DNA of 64,000 bases from Nitrospiraceae bacterium. GTDB lineage: Bacteria > Nitrospirota > Thermodesulfovibrionia > UBA6902. The translations under genes and the position numbers were made by a program. The notes under the pieces are model-generated. The model made no database searches. It was given only the letters and a program-made list of their open reading frames with translations, and was not told the DNA's origin. This document shows, in pieces, positions 8,512 to 16,406 of this stretch. Within the stretch, counting starts at the first letter, position 1; every line of letters begins with the position of its first letter. Location: assembly GCA_003599275.1 (NCBI GenBank), contig QZJG01000005.1:27993-91992 (forward strand), written 5' to 3'.

Positions 8512-10089
8512 TTATGAGCGGTCCTTCGCCGTCCACAGGATTATTTCATTGACCATCGCTTCAATGGTCGCTTCTTCCGGCATGATGCTGACTTTCAGCC
8601 CTGCCTTTTCGACAGCCTTTGCAGTGACGGGACCGATTGCTGCTATTGCGACGTCTTTCAAAAGACCGTCCGCGTCCTCTCCGGCTATCTCCATGAAGTT
8701 GTTAAAAGTGGCCGCGCTTGTGAATGTCGCCATGGTGATTTTCCCTTCTTTTAAAAACCGCTTCATTCTCTTGCCGTGGATCTCGGGTTTCACTGCCCTG
8801 TACGCTGTGACAACATCGATCTCCCCACCGAGTTCTTTTATCTTCTCAGGCAGTATCTCTCGTGCCGTCTCAGCCCTCGGAAGAAGGAACCTTACGCCCT
8901 GCAGTGCGGAAGTCTCATCGTTTTTTTCTGTTGCGCTTTTGCTCTGCTGCTCTGCTGCTCTGCTGCTCTGTTGCACTATTGCACTGATAAGCCCCTCAGC
9001 GTTAAACTCCTCCGGCACCAGGTCGACCTTTATCCCGTAACTGTTAATTGCAGCCGCGGTCTTTGTGCCGACTGCGCAAATTTTTATTCCTTTCAAGTCC
9101 CTGATGTCAGTCCCTCTTTCAAACAATCTCCGGAAAAAAAACTTTACTCCGTTAGCGCTTGTCAGCACAAGCCAGTTGTATGAATCAATCGTGTCAATGG
9201 CTTTATCCATTTCAGTCCAGTCATCGGGAGGGACGATCCTGATTGTGTGGAATTCGATTATTTCAGCGCCTAATTCTTCCAATTGTTCAAAACTTGCGGT
9301 ATGTTCTCTCGTAATAAGAATGCGCTGGCCGAAGAGGGGTTTCTTTTCATACCATTTCAATGAGTCCCTCAACTTCACCACATCGCCGACCACCATTACC
9401 GCAGGCGGTCTGATATCATTTTCTTTTACCAATGAAGGGATGGTCCCAAGATTGCCTATTAGTGTTGTCTGGTCGGCCCTTGTCCCCCAGCGTATCACGG
9501 CAACCGGGGTTTCAGGGCTTCTGCCGTTATCAATAAGTTTCCGGATGACGTGAGAGATGTTTTTCACTGCCATGAGAAATACAATCGTCCCCACGCCTGT
9601 TGCAAGCTTCGCCCAGTCGATTGAGCTTTCCTTTTTGGTTTCATCTTCATAGCCCGGAACTATCGCAAGGGATGAAGAATACAATCTGTGGGTAAGAGGG
9701 ATCCCCGCGTAGGCAGGCGCGGCAATCGCCGAGCTGACACCAGGGACAATTTCAAATTCAATGCCTTCCTTCGCCAGTGTCTCTGCCTCTTCCCCCCCCC
9801 TGCCGAATACAAAAGGGTCCCCACCTTTCAGACGGCAGATTATTTTCCCTTCCTTTGCTTTTTCAACAAGGGTCCTGTTTATCTCATCCTGCGTCATCGT
9901 GTGATGACCGCCGCGCTTGCCCGCGTAGATAAATTCAGCGTCGTGGCTGATGTAATTAAGGATCTGCGCATTCAGATGGAAGTCATAAACCACGACCTCC
10001 GCCTTTTGAAGGCACTTCAGCCCTTTTATTGTCAGAAGACTTATGTCCCCCGGTCCCGCGCCGACTATGTAGACTTTGCCTGGTTTCAT
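8512..10089 (-). CDS. cobA-hemD: Uroporphyrinogen-III C-methyltransferase / uroporphyrinogen-III synthase fusion (CobA-HemD)
   Basis: Residues 1-250 are a SUMT/CobA methyltransferase (V-G-A-G-P-G-D near the start, R-L-K-G-G-D-P-F-V-F-G-R, and V-P-G-V-S-S-A). They convert uroporphyrinogen III to precorrin-2 using S-adenosylmethionine. Residues from about 255 to 525 are HemD, which cyclises hydroxymethylbilane. The fusion supplies siroheme, cobalamin and heme branches and is common in anaerobes. Between the HemD half-domains, residues about 368-386 are encoded by an 8-base tandem repeat (8933-8988) and read as Gln/Ser/Ala-rich filler. Upstream of the ATG lies a decayed GTCATTGCGAG-type repeat. 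Confidence 0.95.
   Translation of the reverse strand: MKPGKVYIVGAGPGDISLLTIKGLKCLQKAEVVVYDFHLNAQILNYISHDAEFIYAGKRGGHHTMTQDEINRTLVEKAKEGKIICRLKGGDPFVFGRGGEEAETLAKEGIEFEIVPGVSSAIAAPAYAGIPLTHRLYSSSLAIVPGYEDETKKESSIDWAKLATGVGTIVFLMAVKNISHVIRKLIDNGRSPETPVAVIRWGTRADQTTLIGNLGTIPSLVKENDIRPPAVMVVGDVVKLRDSLKWYEKKPLFGQRILITREHTASFEQLEELGAEIIEFHTIRIVPPDDWTEMDKAIDTIDSYNWLVLTSANGVKFFFRRLFERGTDIRDLKGIKICAVGTKTAAAINSYGIKVDLVPEEFNAEGLISAIVQQSSRAAEQQSKSATEKNDETSALQGVRFLLPRAETAREILPEKIKELGGEIDVVTAYRAVKPEIHGKRMKRFLKEGKITMATFTSAATFNNFMEIAGEDADGLLKDVAIAAIGPVTAKAVEKAGLKVSIMPEEATIEAMVNEIILWTAKDRS
8933..8988. repeat. Octanucleotide tandem repeat inside hemD
   Basis: Seven 8-base units in register read GCGCTTTT, GCTCTGCT three times, GCTCTGTT, GCACTATT and GCACTGAT. 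The array is in frame in the HemD linker and codes for Gln/Ser/Ala/Glu-rich residues. The three identical central units would make it prone to slippage, and a gain or loss of one unit would shift the frame. Confidence 0.85.
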
Positions 10090-10214
10090 TGGTTTTTGAT
10101 TGCTTTGTCGCTAACGCTCCCCGCAATGACACTCGCAATTACGCAGTGAAAAATTCCCCTTGCAAGTGCCATTGATGATACCATAATCTAAAATATTGGG
10201 TTTAAAACGAAGAA

Positions 10215-10242
10215 GAAAAAATCCCCCTGTGGAAAAGGGGGA
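10215..10242 (-). terminator. Rho-independent terminator downstream of the IHF/HU gene
   Basis: On the minus strand a 7-bp stem (TCCCCCT with AGGGGGA, 10222-10242) is followed directly by a run of seven T. It lies about 40 bases after the stop of the IHF/HU gene, so it probably ends the cmk-to-ihf transcript. Confidence 0.8.
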
Positions 10243-10279
10243 CATGGTCTTATATCCTTCATCAGGAAGACGGTCCTCA

Positions 10280-10561
10280 CTAAACCTTGTTCACCATCTC
10301 CCGGAGCTCTTTGCCTACTTTAAAGAAAGGCACCTTCTTGGGCGGCACAGAGACGGAGTCGCCTGTCTTGGGATTCCTCGCTTTTCTCGCGTTTCTGGCG
10401 CGAAGTCTGAAATTTCCGAAACCCCTTATTTCAACCTTCCCGCCTTTTACAAGAGACTCCTTGATGCTTTCAAAGATGGTTTCCATAACAACTTCTACCT
10501 GCTTTTTTGAGAGACCTTCGACTTTCTCCGCGATTTTTTCGATAAGGACCGATTTTGTCAT
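10280..10561 (-). CDS. Integration host factor / HU family DNA-binding protein
   Basis: This 93-residue protein has the whole HU/IHF fold, including G-F-G-N-F and the arm motif R-x-x-R-x-x-R-N-P-K-T-G with the intercalating Pro. It bends DNA and helps organise the nucleoid and sigma-54 promoters. Position after rpsA and sppA is the typical place for an ihfB-like gene in this type of operon, but sequence alone does not separate IHF from HU. A GTCATT palindrome (10601-10663) lies between it and sppA. Confidence 0.9.
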   Translation of the reverse strand: MTKSVLIEKIAEKVEGLSKKQVEVVMETIFESIKESLVKGGKVEIRGFGNFRLRARNARKARNPKTGDSVSVPPKKVPFFKVGKELREMVNKV

Positions 10562-10600
10562 GATTGCCTCCTGTTTAAAAATATCAACTTTTATTTAGCG

Positions 10601-10663
10601 GTCATTTCCGGGAAAGCGGGAACCAGGGAAAAAGACCGGATTCCGTGTGCGACCCGGAATGAC
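10601..10663. repeat. GTCATT...GAATGAC intergenic palindrome
   Basis: The element begins GTCATTTCCGGG and ends CCCGGAATGAC, with an internal CCGG-rich arm. It occupies nearly all of the sppA-ihf spacer. It is one of several related elements in the window (26748, 31297, 34600, 46262). Confidence 0.7.
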
Positions 10664-10671
10664 AACGACCA

Positions 10672-11520
10672 TTACGGTGTCATCAGATACTTTAAACTAA
10701 TGCCCTGGAAAACGTTGCCGATCAATCTTTGGGGAAGCTCGCTTTTCAGCATATCGACAAAACTGAATTTCTCCTTTTTCTCAACGACCTGCGGTTCCCC
10801 CTTGATTCCTGTCAGCTCGCCTGCAAGCAGGATGGCATCCTGAAGATTTCCCAGCTCATCGACAAGCCCCAATTCCTTTGCCATTCTCCCGGTAAAGATA
10901 CGTCCGTCAGCAAGTTTCCTGATCTCTTCCAATTTCTTGCCCCTGCCCTCGGAGACCGCACTGATAAACTGGTCGTGCACGTCGTCGAGTACTGTCTGAA
11001 GGATTTGTTTTTCTTCAGGGGTCAAAGATTTAAAGACTGATGCGATGTCTTTGTGCGCCCCGCTCTTTACTACCTGTGTCTCTACTCCGATTTTCTTCAT
11101 CAGCCCGGACACATTGGGGATCTCCATAATGACGCCGATCGACCCTGTAAGTGTTCCGGCGTTTGCCACTATCCTGTCAGCAGGGGCAGAGATATAATAA
11201 CCTCCCGATGCCGCCACCGTGCCCATAGAAACGACAACCTTTTTCTTCTCCTTTATCTTTACAATCTCTTCGTATATCTCCTGGGAAGGGGCCACTGCGC
11301 CGCCGGGACTGTCGACCCTGAGGATAACGGCCTTTATGGAATTGTCTTTCGAGTATTCCTTCAGCTCGTCGACGATTTCAGTCGAATCAAGAATTACACC
11401 GCTTACCCTTATAAGAGCCACCTTGTCCCCCAGGGAAACCTTATGCGTAAATGTCAGCATAAGGCTCAGTACTACTACGAGGACAAAAACAACAATGAAA
11501 AAAATCAGGACCCTCTTCAA
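10672..11520 (-). CDS. sppA: Signal peptide peptidase SppA (short form)
   Basis: This is an inner-membrane serine protease that degrades cleaved signal peptides. One N-terminal membrane helix (about 4-25) anchors an S49 protease domain. The nucleophile lies in A-A-S-G-G-Y-Y near residue 105 and the general-base Lys in K-S-G-A-H-K-D-I near residue 158. At 282 residues it is the single-domain form. Translation starts at TTG five bases after the rpsA stop with a GGGG tract upstream, so it is coupled to rpsA. Confidence 0.93.
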   Translation of the reverse strand: MKRVLIFFIVVFVLVVVLSLMLTFTHKVSLGDKVALIRVSGVILDSTEIVDELKEYSKDNSIKAVILRVDSPGGAVAPSQEIYEEIVKIKEKKKVVVSMGTVAASGGYYISAPADRIVANAGTLTGSIGVIMEIPNVSGLMKKIGVETQVVKSGAHKDIASVFKSLTPEEKQILQTVLDDVHDQFISAVSEGRGKKLEEIRKLADGRIFTGRMAKELGLVDELGNLQDAILLAGELTGIKGEPQVVEKKEKFSFVDMLKSELPQRLIGNVFQGISLKYLMTP

Positions 11521-11525
11521 TGCCC

Positions 11526-13103
11526 CTATCCTATTATTGCTTTCATGCTGAGGTCTATCTTGTGTTCGGCAGGATTGACGTTAATCACCCTTACCGACAG
11601 TTCAGTCCCTGTCCTGAAGATATCTTCCATCTTTTCATCGGGTCTTTTTTCGATCTCGGATTTATGCATCAAACCCTCAACGCCGTCTTCAAGTTCAATA
11701 AACATTCCAAATTCGGCAATGCTTACGACCTTCCCCTTTACGGTATCGCCCAATTTATATTTGTCCGGAATTTCATTAAGCCAGGGGTCCGGCGTCAACT
11801 CCTTAAGCCCCACCGAAATACGTTCTTTTTCCAGCTCGATGTTCAACACCACAACATCAATCTGCTGTCCTTTTCTGAGTACGTCCGATGGATGTTTTAT
11901 GCGTTTTACCCATGATATGTCGGATATGTGGAGCAGTGCATCGACCCCCTCATCAAGGGCGATAAAGGCCCCAAAGTCAGCGAAGCTTTTCACCTTACCG
12001 GAGATCTTCTGCCCGGCAGTGTATTTGTCCCTGACAATTTCCCATGGGTTGGGTTTGAGCTGCTTTATGCTGAGAGATATCTTCTTTTCTTCCCTGCTTA
12101 CTCTTAATATGACCGCTTCGACCTTGTCCCCGACGGAAAAAAACTTGGAAGGTTTTATGGATTTCTCCACCCAGTCGATTTCAGATACATGTATAAGTCC
12201 TTCCACCCCTTCTTCAAGTTCCACGAACAACCCGTAATCCGCAGTCGTGATGACCTTGCCGAGGATCTTTTGTCCCTGAGGATATTTTTCGTCCACCAGG
12301 TTCCATGGGTCCGATTTTTTCTGTTTATACCCGAGTGTCACTTTTTCGGTCTCGGGGTTAAATGAAAGGACCACCACATCGACCGTATCGCCGACGGTGA
12401 ATAATTCACCGGGATGACTTATCCTCCCCCATGACATATCAGATATATGCAACAGCCCATCGATGCCGCCGAGATCTATGAATGCCCCGTAATCCGTAAG
12501 GTTTTTGACCATGCCCTTTATTACGGCCCCTTCTTTTAACAGGTTCAGGGTCTGTCCCTTGAGTATGTTCCTCTCTTCTTCAAGCAGTGCGCGCCTGGAG
12601 ACGATTACATTGGCCCCCTTGTGATTGAGATTAAGCACCTTAAAGGCACAGCTCTGACCAATGAGGCAGTCGGTATTTTTTGTGGCCTTTATATCTATCT
12701 GTGAACCGGGAAGGAATGCGTTTACTCCGCAAATGCTTACAGTCATTCCGCCTTTTACCTTTCCGGTGATCTTGCCATCTACTGGAAGGCCTTTATTAAA
12801 GGCGTTCTCGAGCATGTCCCACGCCCTTATCCCTTCCGCCTTCAGCCTCGATAGTTTTACAAAGCCGTCCGAATCATGGAGATTTTCAACAAAAACGTCG
12901 ATATCATCTCCAGGCTTCAGAAAACTGATATCATCTTCGAGCAACTCGCTCTGAGGTATAAAGCCTTCACATTTGGTGCCTACATCGACAATAACGCCGT
13001 CCGGCTTGACCTTCAGGACATTACCCTTGACGATTGCCCTTTCCTTCAACCCCCTGAAGGTGTTGGCATAAAGTTTTTCCAAGTCATTTAATTGCGGTTC
13101 CAT
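11526..13103 (-). CDS. rpsA: 30S ribosomal protein S1
   Basis: The protein has six successive S1 RNA-binding domains, each with the G-x-V-x-x-x-x-x-x-G-x-F-(I/V)-x-L pattern, and 525 residues is within the family range. The first two domains are divergent ribosome-binding ones, and the last four are more regular. It brings mRNA to the 30S subunit. It follows ispH by 13 bases in the same orientation. Confidence 0.95.
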   Translation of the reverse strand: MEPQLNDLEKLYANTFRGLKERAIVKGNVLKVKPDGVIVDVGTKCEGFIPQSELLEDDISFLKPGDDIDVFVENLHDSDGFVKLSRLKAEGIRAWDMLENAFNKGLPVDGKITGKVKGGMTVSICGVNAFLPGSQIDIKATKNTDCLIGQSCAFKVLNLNHKGANVIVSRRALLEEERNILKGQTLNLLKEGAVIKGMVKNLTDYGAFIDLGGIDGLLHISDMSWGRISHPGELFTVGDTVDVVVLSFNPETEKVTLGYKQKKSDPWNLVDEKYPQGQKILGKVITTADYGLFVELEEGVEGLIHVSEIDWVEKSIKPSKFFSVGDKVEAVILRVSREEKKISLSIKQLKPNPWEIVRDKYTAGQKISGKVKSFADFGAFIALDEGVDALLHISDISWVKRIKHPSDVLRKGQQIDVVVLNIELEKERISVGLKELTPDPWLNEIPDKYKLGDTVKGKVVSIAEFGMFIELEDGVEGLMHKSEIEKRPDEKMEDIFRTGTELSVRVINVNPAEHKIDLSMKAIIG

Positions 13104-13116
13104 GGTGTATATTATA

Positions 13117-13956
13117 TTACCTCCTGACAGAAATTTCCCTGATTTTCTTTACAACTCCGTCTATTATGCTCTGAGGCGTCGATGCGCCCCCTGATATTCC
13201 CACCGTCTCAATTCCATTAAACCAGTCCTCTACTATCTCCTGGCCGGTTTCAATATGGTATACTTTATCACAAACTTCCCCTGAAAGCTTGACAAGCTGA
13301 TTTGTATTTGCACTGTTTTTGCCCCCGACGATAATCAGAAGGCCTACCTTTTTTGCGAGCTCTTTGGTCTCCCGGACCCTCTGGATAGTGGAATCACATA
13401 TCGTATTATAAATTTTCACTTCCCGCGCCTTTCCTATTACATAGGAAATGATACCCTTGAAGGTTACAAACGACTGGGTCGTCTGGACGATTATCCCGAC
13501 CCTCTTTTTCAGTACGGGCATGTTTTCCACATCATTTGCCACTACTACATCCTCCCCCGCAAAGCCGATCAAACCGTGCACTTCGGGGTGCTCTTTGTCT
13601 CCGATTATGAGCACCTGATAACCCTCATCTTTCAGTATCTTGGTATAGTCCTGGGCTTTTTTGACAAAAGGGCAGGTCGCGTCAATGACGTTATATCCCA
13701 TCTTCGACGTCTCGGTATAAACTTCAGGCGATACTCCGTGCGTTCGTATAATCAGGGTCTCAATGTCGGGAGCATACAGGTTGTCGGTCGTATTGACTCC
13801 CACGCCTTTCAGCTCTTCCACCACCTGAGGGTTATGAATCAACGGGCCATATGTAAAAACTCCCCGCTTTGATTTTTTTGCAAAATCAAAAGTAATGTCA
13901 ATCGCGCGTTTGACGCCGAAACAAAATCCGGCTTTTTTAGCGATAATTATCTGCAT
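13117..13956 (-). CDS. ispH: 4-hydroxy-3-methylbut-2-enyl diphosphate reductase (IspH/LytB)
   Basis: This is the last enzyme of the MEP isoprenoid pathway, forming IPP and DMAPP with a 4Fe-4S cluster. The three cluster cysteines are present at Cys12 (C-F-G-V-K-R-A), Cys95 (D-A-T-C-P-F-V) and Cys187 (N-T-I-C-D-S-T), along with the catalytic T-H-G-V and T-T-Q-S motifs. The 279-residue length is normal for the single-domain enzyme. Its start overlaps the plsC end by 20 bases. Confidence 0.95.
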   Translation of the reverse strand: MQIIIAKKAGFCFGVKRAIDITFDFAKKSKRGVFTYGPLIHNPQVVEELKGVGVNTTDNLYAPDIETLIIRTHGVSPEVYTETSKMGYNVIDATCPFVKKAQDYTKILKDEGYQVLIIGDKEHPEVHGLIGFAGEDVVVANDVENMPVLKKRVGIIVQTTQSFVTFKGIISYVIGKAREVKIYNTICDSTIQRVRETKELAKKVGLLIIVGGKNSANTNQLVKLSGEVCDKVYHIETGQEIVEDWFNGIETVGISGGASTPQSIIDGVVKKIREISVRR

Positions 13957-14569
13957 ACTGTTCTCTCATCTCCTTGATGGCAGCCATGATCCTTTCGCTT
14001 GTTTCTTCGTGAAGGACATGGCCTTCTTCCTTTACAGAGGGAGTATAATATATCGGCCTGCCAAATACTACCGATATCCTTCCCCTTCTCAGCCACTTAG
14101 CGTCAACAGGCAACACCTTGTCGGAACCGACGATCAATGCCGGTATGACAGGGACCTTGCTCAGGCCGACTATCATCCCCACGCCGCGCTTGGCCTTAAG
14201 CATCTCCCCGGTTTCACTCCTCCTGCCTTCAGGGAAGATAACTATAAGCTCGCCGCCCTTTAGTCTGGCAACCGTCTCTTTTATTGTTGAGGGTTGGGTC
14301 CTTTCCCTGTTTACCGGAATTGCGGCATACTTTATCGCCTGGCCCAGGACCGGTATACTGAAAAGACCTTTCCTCGCCATAAAAGTGGCCTTTCTCGAAA
14401 TCACTGCGCCTAACAAAGGGGGATCAAGGTAACTTATATGATTTGCAGCTACAATCGCCCCTCCCTCAACCGGGACATTCTCCATCCCTCTGACCTCCAC
14501 CCCTCCATTGATGCGCAGGATGGACCGTATAAGGATCTGAGTAAATTTATATAAGAGTTTTATCAACAC
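13937..14569 (-). CDS. plsC: 1-acyl-sn-glycerol-3-phosphate acyltransferase (PlsC-like)
   Basis: The H-x4-D acyltransferase motif is N-H-I-S-Y-L-D (His44, Asp49), and the glycerophosphate-binding F-P-E-G-R-R-S motif follows. The enzyme would make phosphatidic acid at the inner membrane. At 210 residues it is a small member; an N-terminal hydrophobic stretch may attach it to the membrane. It starts at GTG. Its position between cmk and ispH is recurrent in related genomes. Confidence 0.9.
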   Translation of the reverse strand: MLIKLLYKFTQILIRSILRINGGVEVRGMENVPVEGGAIVAANHISYLDPPLLGAVISRKATFMARKGLFSIPVLGQAIKYAAIPVNRERTQPSTIKETVARLKGGELIVIFPEGRRSETGEMLKAKRGVGMIVGLSKVPVIPALIVGSDKVLPVDAKWLRRGRISVVFGRPIYYTPSVKEEGHVLHEETSERIMAAIKEMREQYADNYR

Positions 14570-14588
14570 ACCGGCTCCTTACATTAGA

Positions 14589-15242
14589 TCAAAAACTACT
14601 CCTGACCCTCTCAAATATCTTCTCAACTACTTCATCAATGCTCAACCCGGTTGAATCAATATAAATCATATCACCTGTTTTTGTGAGCGGTGAGTTTTGT
14701 CTCGTTGAGTCTCTCTCATCCCTCTTTTTGATATCTTCGAGTGTCTTCTCGAGGGTAATGCCCGGATCTTTCAATTTTAATTCCTCATATCTTCTTCTTG
14801 CCCGTTCGCCGACCCCGGCATCGAGATAGAACTTGTTTTTTGCCTCCGGAAAGATAGTGGTCCCCGTATCTCTCCCCTCTATCACCACCCTGCCCTGAAG
14901 ACAGATGTCTCTTTGCAGGGAAAAAAGACCCGCCCGTACGATGGGAATGGCAGAGACCCGGGAGCTTAATTCTCCGATCTCAGCCGTCCTTATTTCCGAA
15001 GTGACATCAACACCGTCTACGGCAATCCTGCCGTCAGTCAGGGTAATTTGTATGTTTCCCACGAGATGTTTGAGGGCCGTCTCGTCGTCAAGACTTACCT
15101 CCTCTTCCCTTGCCTTCCACGCAACCGCCCTGTAAAGCGCACCCGTGTCAAGATACTCATATCCCAGCTTTTCGGCAAGGATTCTTGCAGCCGTGCCCTT
15201 TCCGGAGCCGGAAGGACCATCTATGGTAATTACGTCTTTCAT
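14589..15242 (-). CDS. cmk: Cytidylate kinase
   Basis: The enzyme phosphorylates CMP and dCMP with ATP. The N-terminal P-loop D-G-P-S-G-S-G-K-G-T, the substrate motif V-I-E-G-R-D-T-G-T and the lid R-R-R-Y-E-E-L are all visible, and 217 residues is typical. It is the first gene of the minus-strand run cmk-plsC-ispH-rpsA-sppA-ihf. In many bacteria aroA lies directly upstream of cmk. Here the upstream neighbour is a repeat element, and aroA sits about 16 kb away in opposite orientation. Confidence 0.95.
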   Translation of the reverse strand: MKDVITIDGPSGSGKGTAARILAEKLGYEYLDTGALYRAVAWKAREEEVSLDDETALKHLVGNIQITLTDGRIAVDGVDVTSEIRTAEIGELSSRVSAIPIVRAGLFSLQRDICLQGRVVIEGRDTGTTIFPEAKNKFYLDAGVGERARRRYEELKLKDPGITLEKTLEDIKKRDERDSTRQNSPLTKTGDMIYIDSTGLSIDEVVEKIFERVRSSF

Positions 15243-15370
15243 TATAAGTGTAAATGCCGGTTTGCGTCCGTTAATGTCCCTGGTACAATCCGGCTGGTCC
15301 CCTGCAAGGGTAGCTTAAGACGGAGAATATAATAACAAAATCCGGAATTCTAATCCATGAGTCCCCGAAA

Positions 15371-15554
15371 AATAGAGATAGAATTATAACACCGTTGATT
15401 TATCTGTCATTGCGAGAACCCTAAGGGTTCGTGGCAATCTTCCTTGAGATTGCGGAGTTTATCCCCAGCGATAAAAAGAGATTGCTTCGGTCGTATCGAC
15501 CTCGCAATGACGAAGCGAGGGACCTGCTCGCAATGACAACTTCCTATCTCTATT
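15371..15554. repeat. MITE-like element with TGTCATTGCGAG core and AATAGAGATAG ends
   Basis: Perfect 11-bp inverted ends, AATAGAGATAG (15371-15381) and CTATCTCTATT (15544-15554), frame a core from TGTCATTGCGAG (15405) to CTCGCAATGACA (15538). A central block of about 80 bases (AGATTGCGGAGTTTATCC, CGATAAAAAGAGATTGCTTCG) recurs in opposite orientation at 21774-21888. The element fills the cmk upstream region; no gene is evident in 15243-15556. It lies at the proposed left inversion breakpoint. Confidence 0.8.
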
Positions 15555-15556
15555 CT

Positions 15557-16249
15557 TCAGTCCGGCAGATGCTTAAATACTGCGGACAAGATCCTGTAAC
15601 CCACTACCGCAATACCTTTAAGGTTCCCCGTAAGTTTTGATTTCCCGGTCCCTTTGCGGTAACTGACCGGCACTTCGGTTATCCTGAATTTCTTCTTGAC
15701 AGCCTTGATCTGCATCTCGACTGTCCATCCGAGGTTGTCCTGCATATCAAGCTCCAGCAGCCTGCTGAATTTAATGGCCCTGAACGGGCCTACGTCCGTG
15801 TACTTGAATCCGTATAATAATCTTATTAATGTCGCAGCCAGCCAGTTACCAAAACGGACCGGAGCACGAAGCGCGCCCTTTTCCGCCTTTCCCAAAACAC
15901 GCGAGCCTAAAACAAGGTCGTAATCTTCATTTATTATCGGCGTGACAAGCCTGGTGATTTCATCCGGATGGTCACTGTAATTCCCGTCCGCAAAAACCAC
16001 GATGTCCGGATTCCGTGTCTTCAGGTATTCAATCCCCTTAAGACATGGATAGCCATAGCCCCTTTTGGACTCGGACAGGAGGGTCGCCCCCCGCTCCCTG
16101 GCTATATCGGGCGTCCTGTCACTGCTGCCGTTGTCTATTACGACAACCTCGCTTACCACATCCATCGGCATGTCCTCAAGGACAAGAGGCAACGTCTTCT
16201 CCTCGTTCAGCGCCGGTATTATCACGGCTATTTTTTTGTCGATCGGCAT
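15557..16249 (-). CDS. Family 2 glycosyltransferase (dolichyl-phosphate sugar synthase-like)
   Basis: A GT-A fold starts I-I-P-A-L-N-E-E and carries V-I-D-N-G-S-S-D and the metal site F-A-D-G-N. It resembles polyprenyl-phosphate glucosyl/mannosyl transferases without the C-terminal membrane domain. Such enzymes charge a polyprenyl phosphate with a sugar that a GT-C enzyme then uses, which fits the GT-C-like protein two genes upstream. The 230-residue length is short but complete for the catalytic domain. It starts seven bases after a 49-codon membrane ORF. Confidence 0.85.
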   Translation of the reverse strand: MPIDKKIAVIIPALNEEKTLPLVLEDMPMDVVSEVVVIDNGSSDRTPDIARERGATLLSESKRGYGYPCLKGIEYLKTRNPDIVVFADGNYSDHPDEITRLVTPIINEDYDLVLGSRVLGKAEKGALRAPVRFGNWLAATLIRLLYGFKYTDVGPFRAIKFSRLLELDMQDNLGWTVEMQIKAVKKKFRITEVPVSYRKGTGKSKLTGNLKGIAVVGYRILSAVFKHLPD

Positions 16250-16256
16250 TTTTCCC

Positions 16257-16406
16257 TCACCTGAACAAATCCGGAAACTCTCTCCACCACTTTATCTGGT
16301 TTTCAAAAAACAATGTTCTTTCCGGTACCGTGAAATACAGCGCCGCCATCAGAAATACGATTACCATAAACAATATAAAAAATATTTTTTCTCTGTCAGC
16401 CTTCAT
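16257..16406 (-). CDS. Small single-pass membrane protein (49 residues)
   Basis: This ORF is short but well placed. Its ATG overlaps the last 11 bases of the upstream GT-C-like gene, and its stop lies seven bases before the glycosyltransferase start. The protein has a basic N-terminus (M-K-A-D-R-E-K), one hydrophobic helix (about residues 8-25) and an aromatic tail with W-W. I do not recognise a family. The overlaps suggest translational coupling and a role as a membrane partner of the neighbouring glycosyltransferases (inference). Confidence 0.65.
   Translation of the reverse strand: MKADREKIFFILFMVIVFLMAALYFTVPERTLFFENQIKWWREFPDLFR

Noticed and set aside
10090..10200. tRNA or small RNA upstream of cobA-hemD
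   Set aside because: The GC-rich part is a decayed GTCATTGCGAG-type repeat, and no cloverleaf can be drawn.
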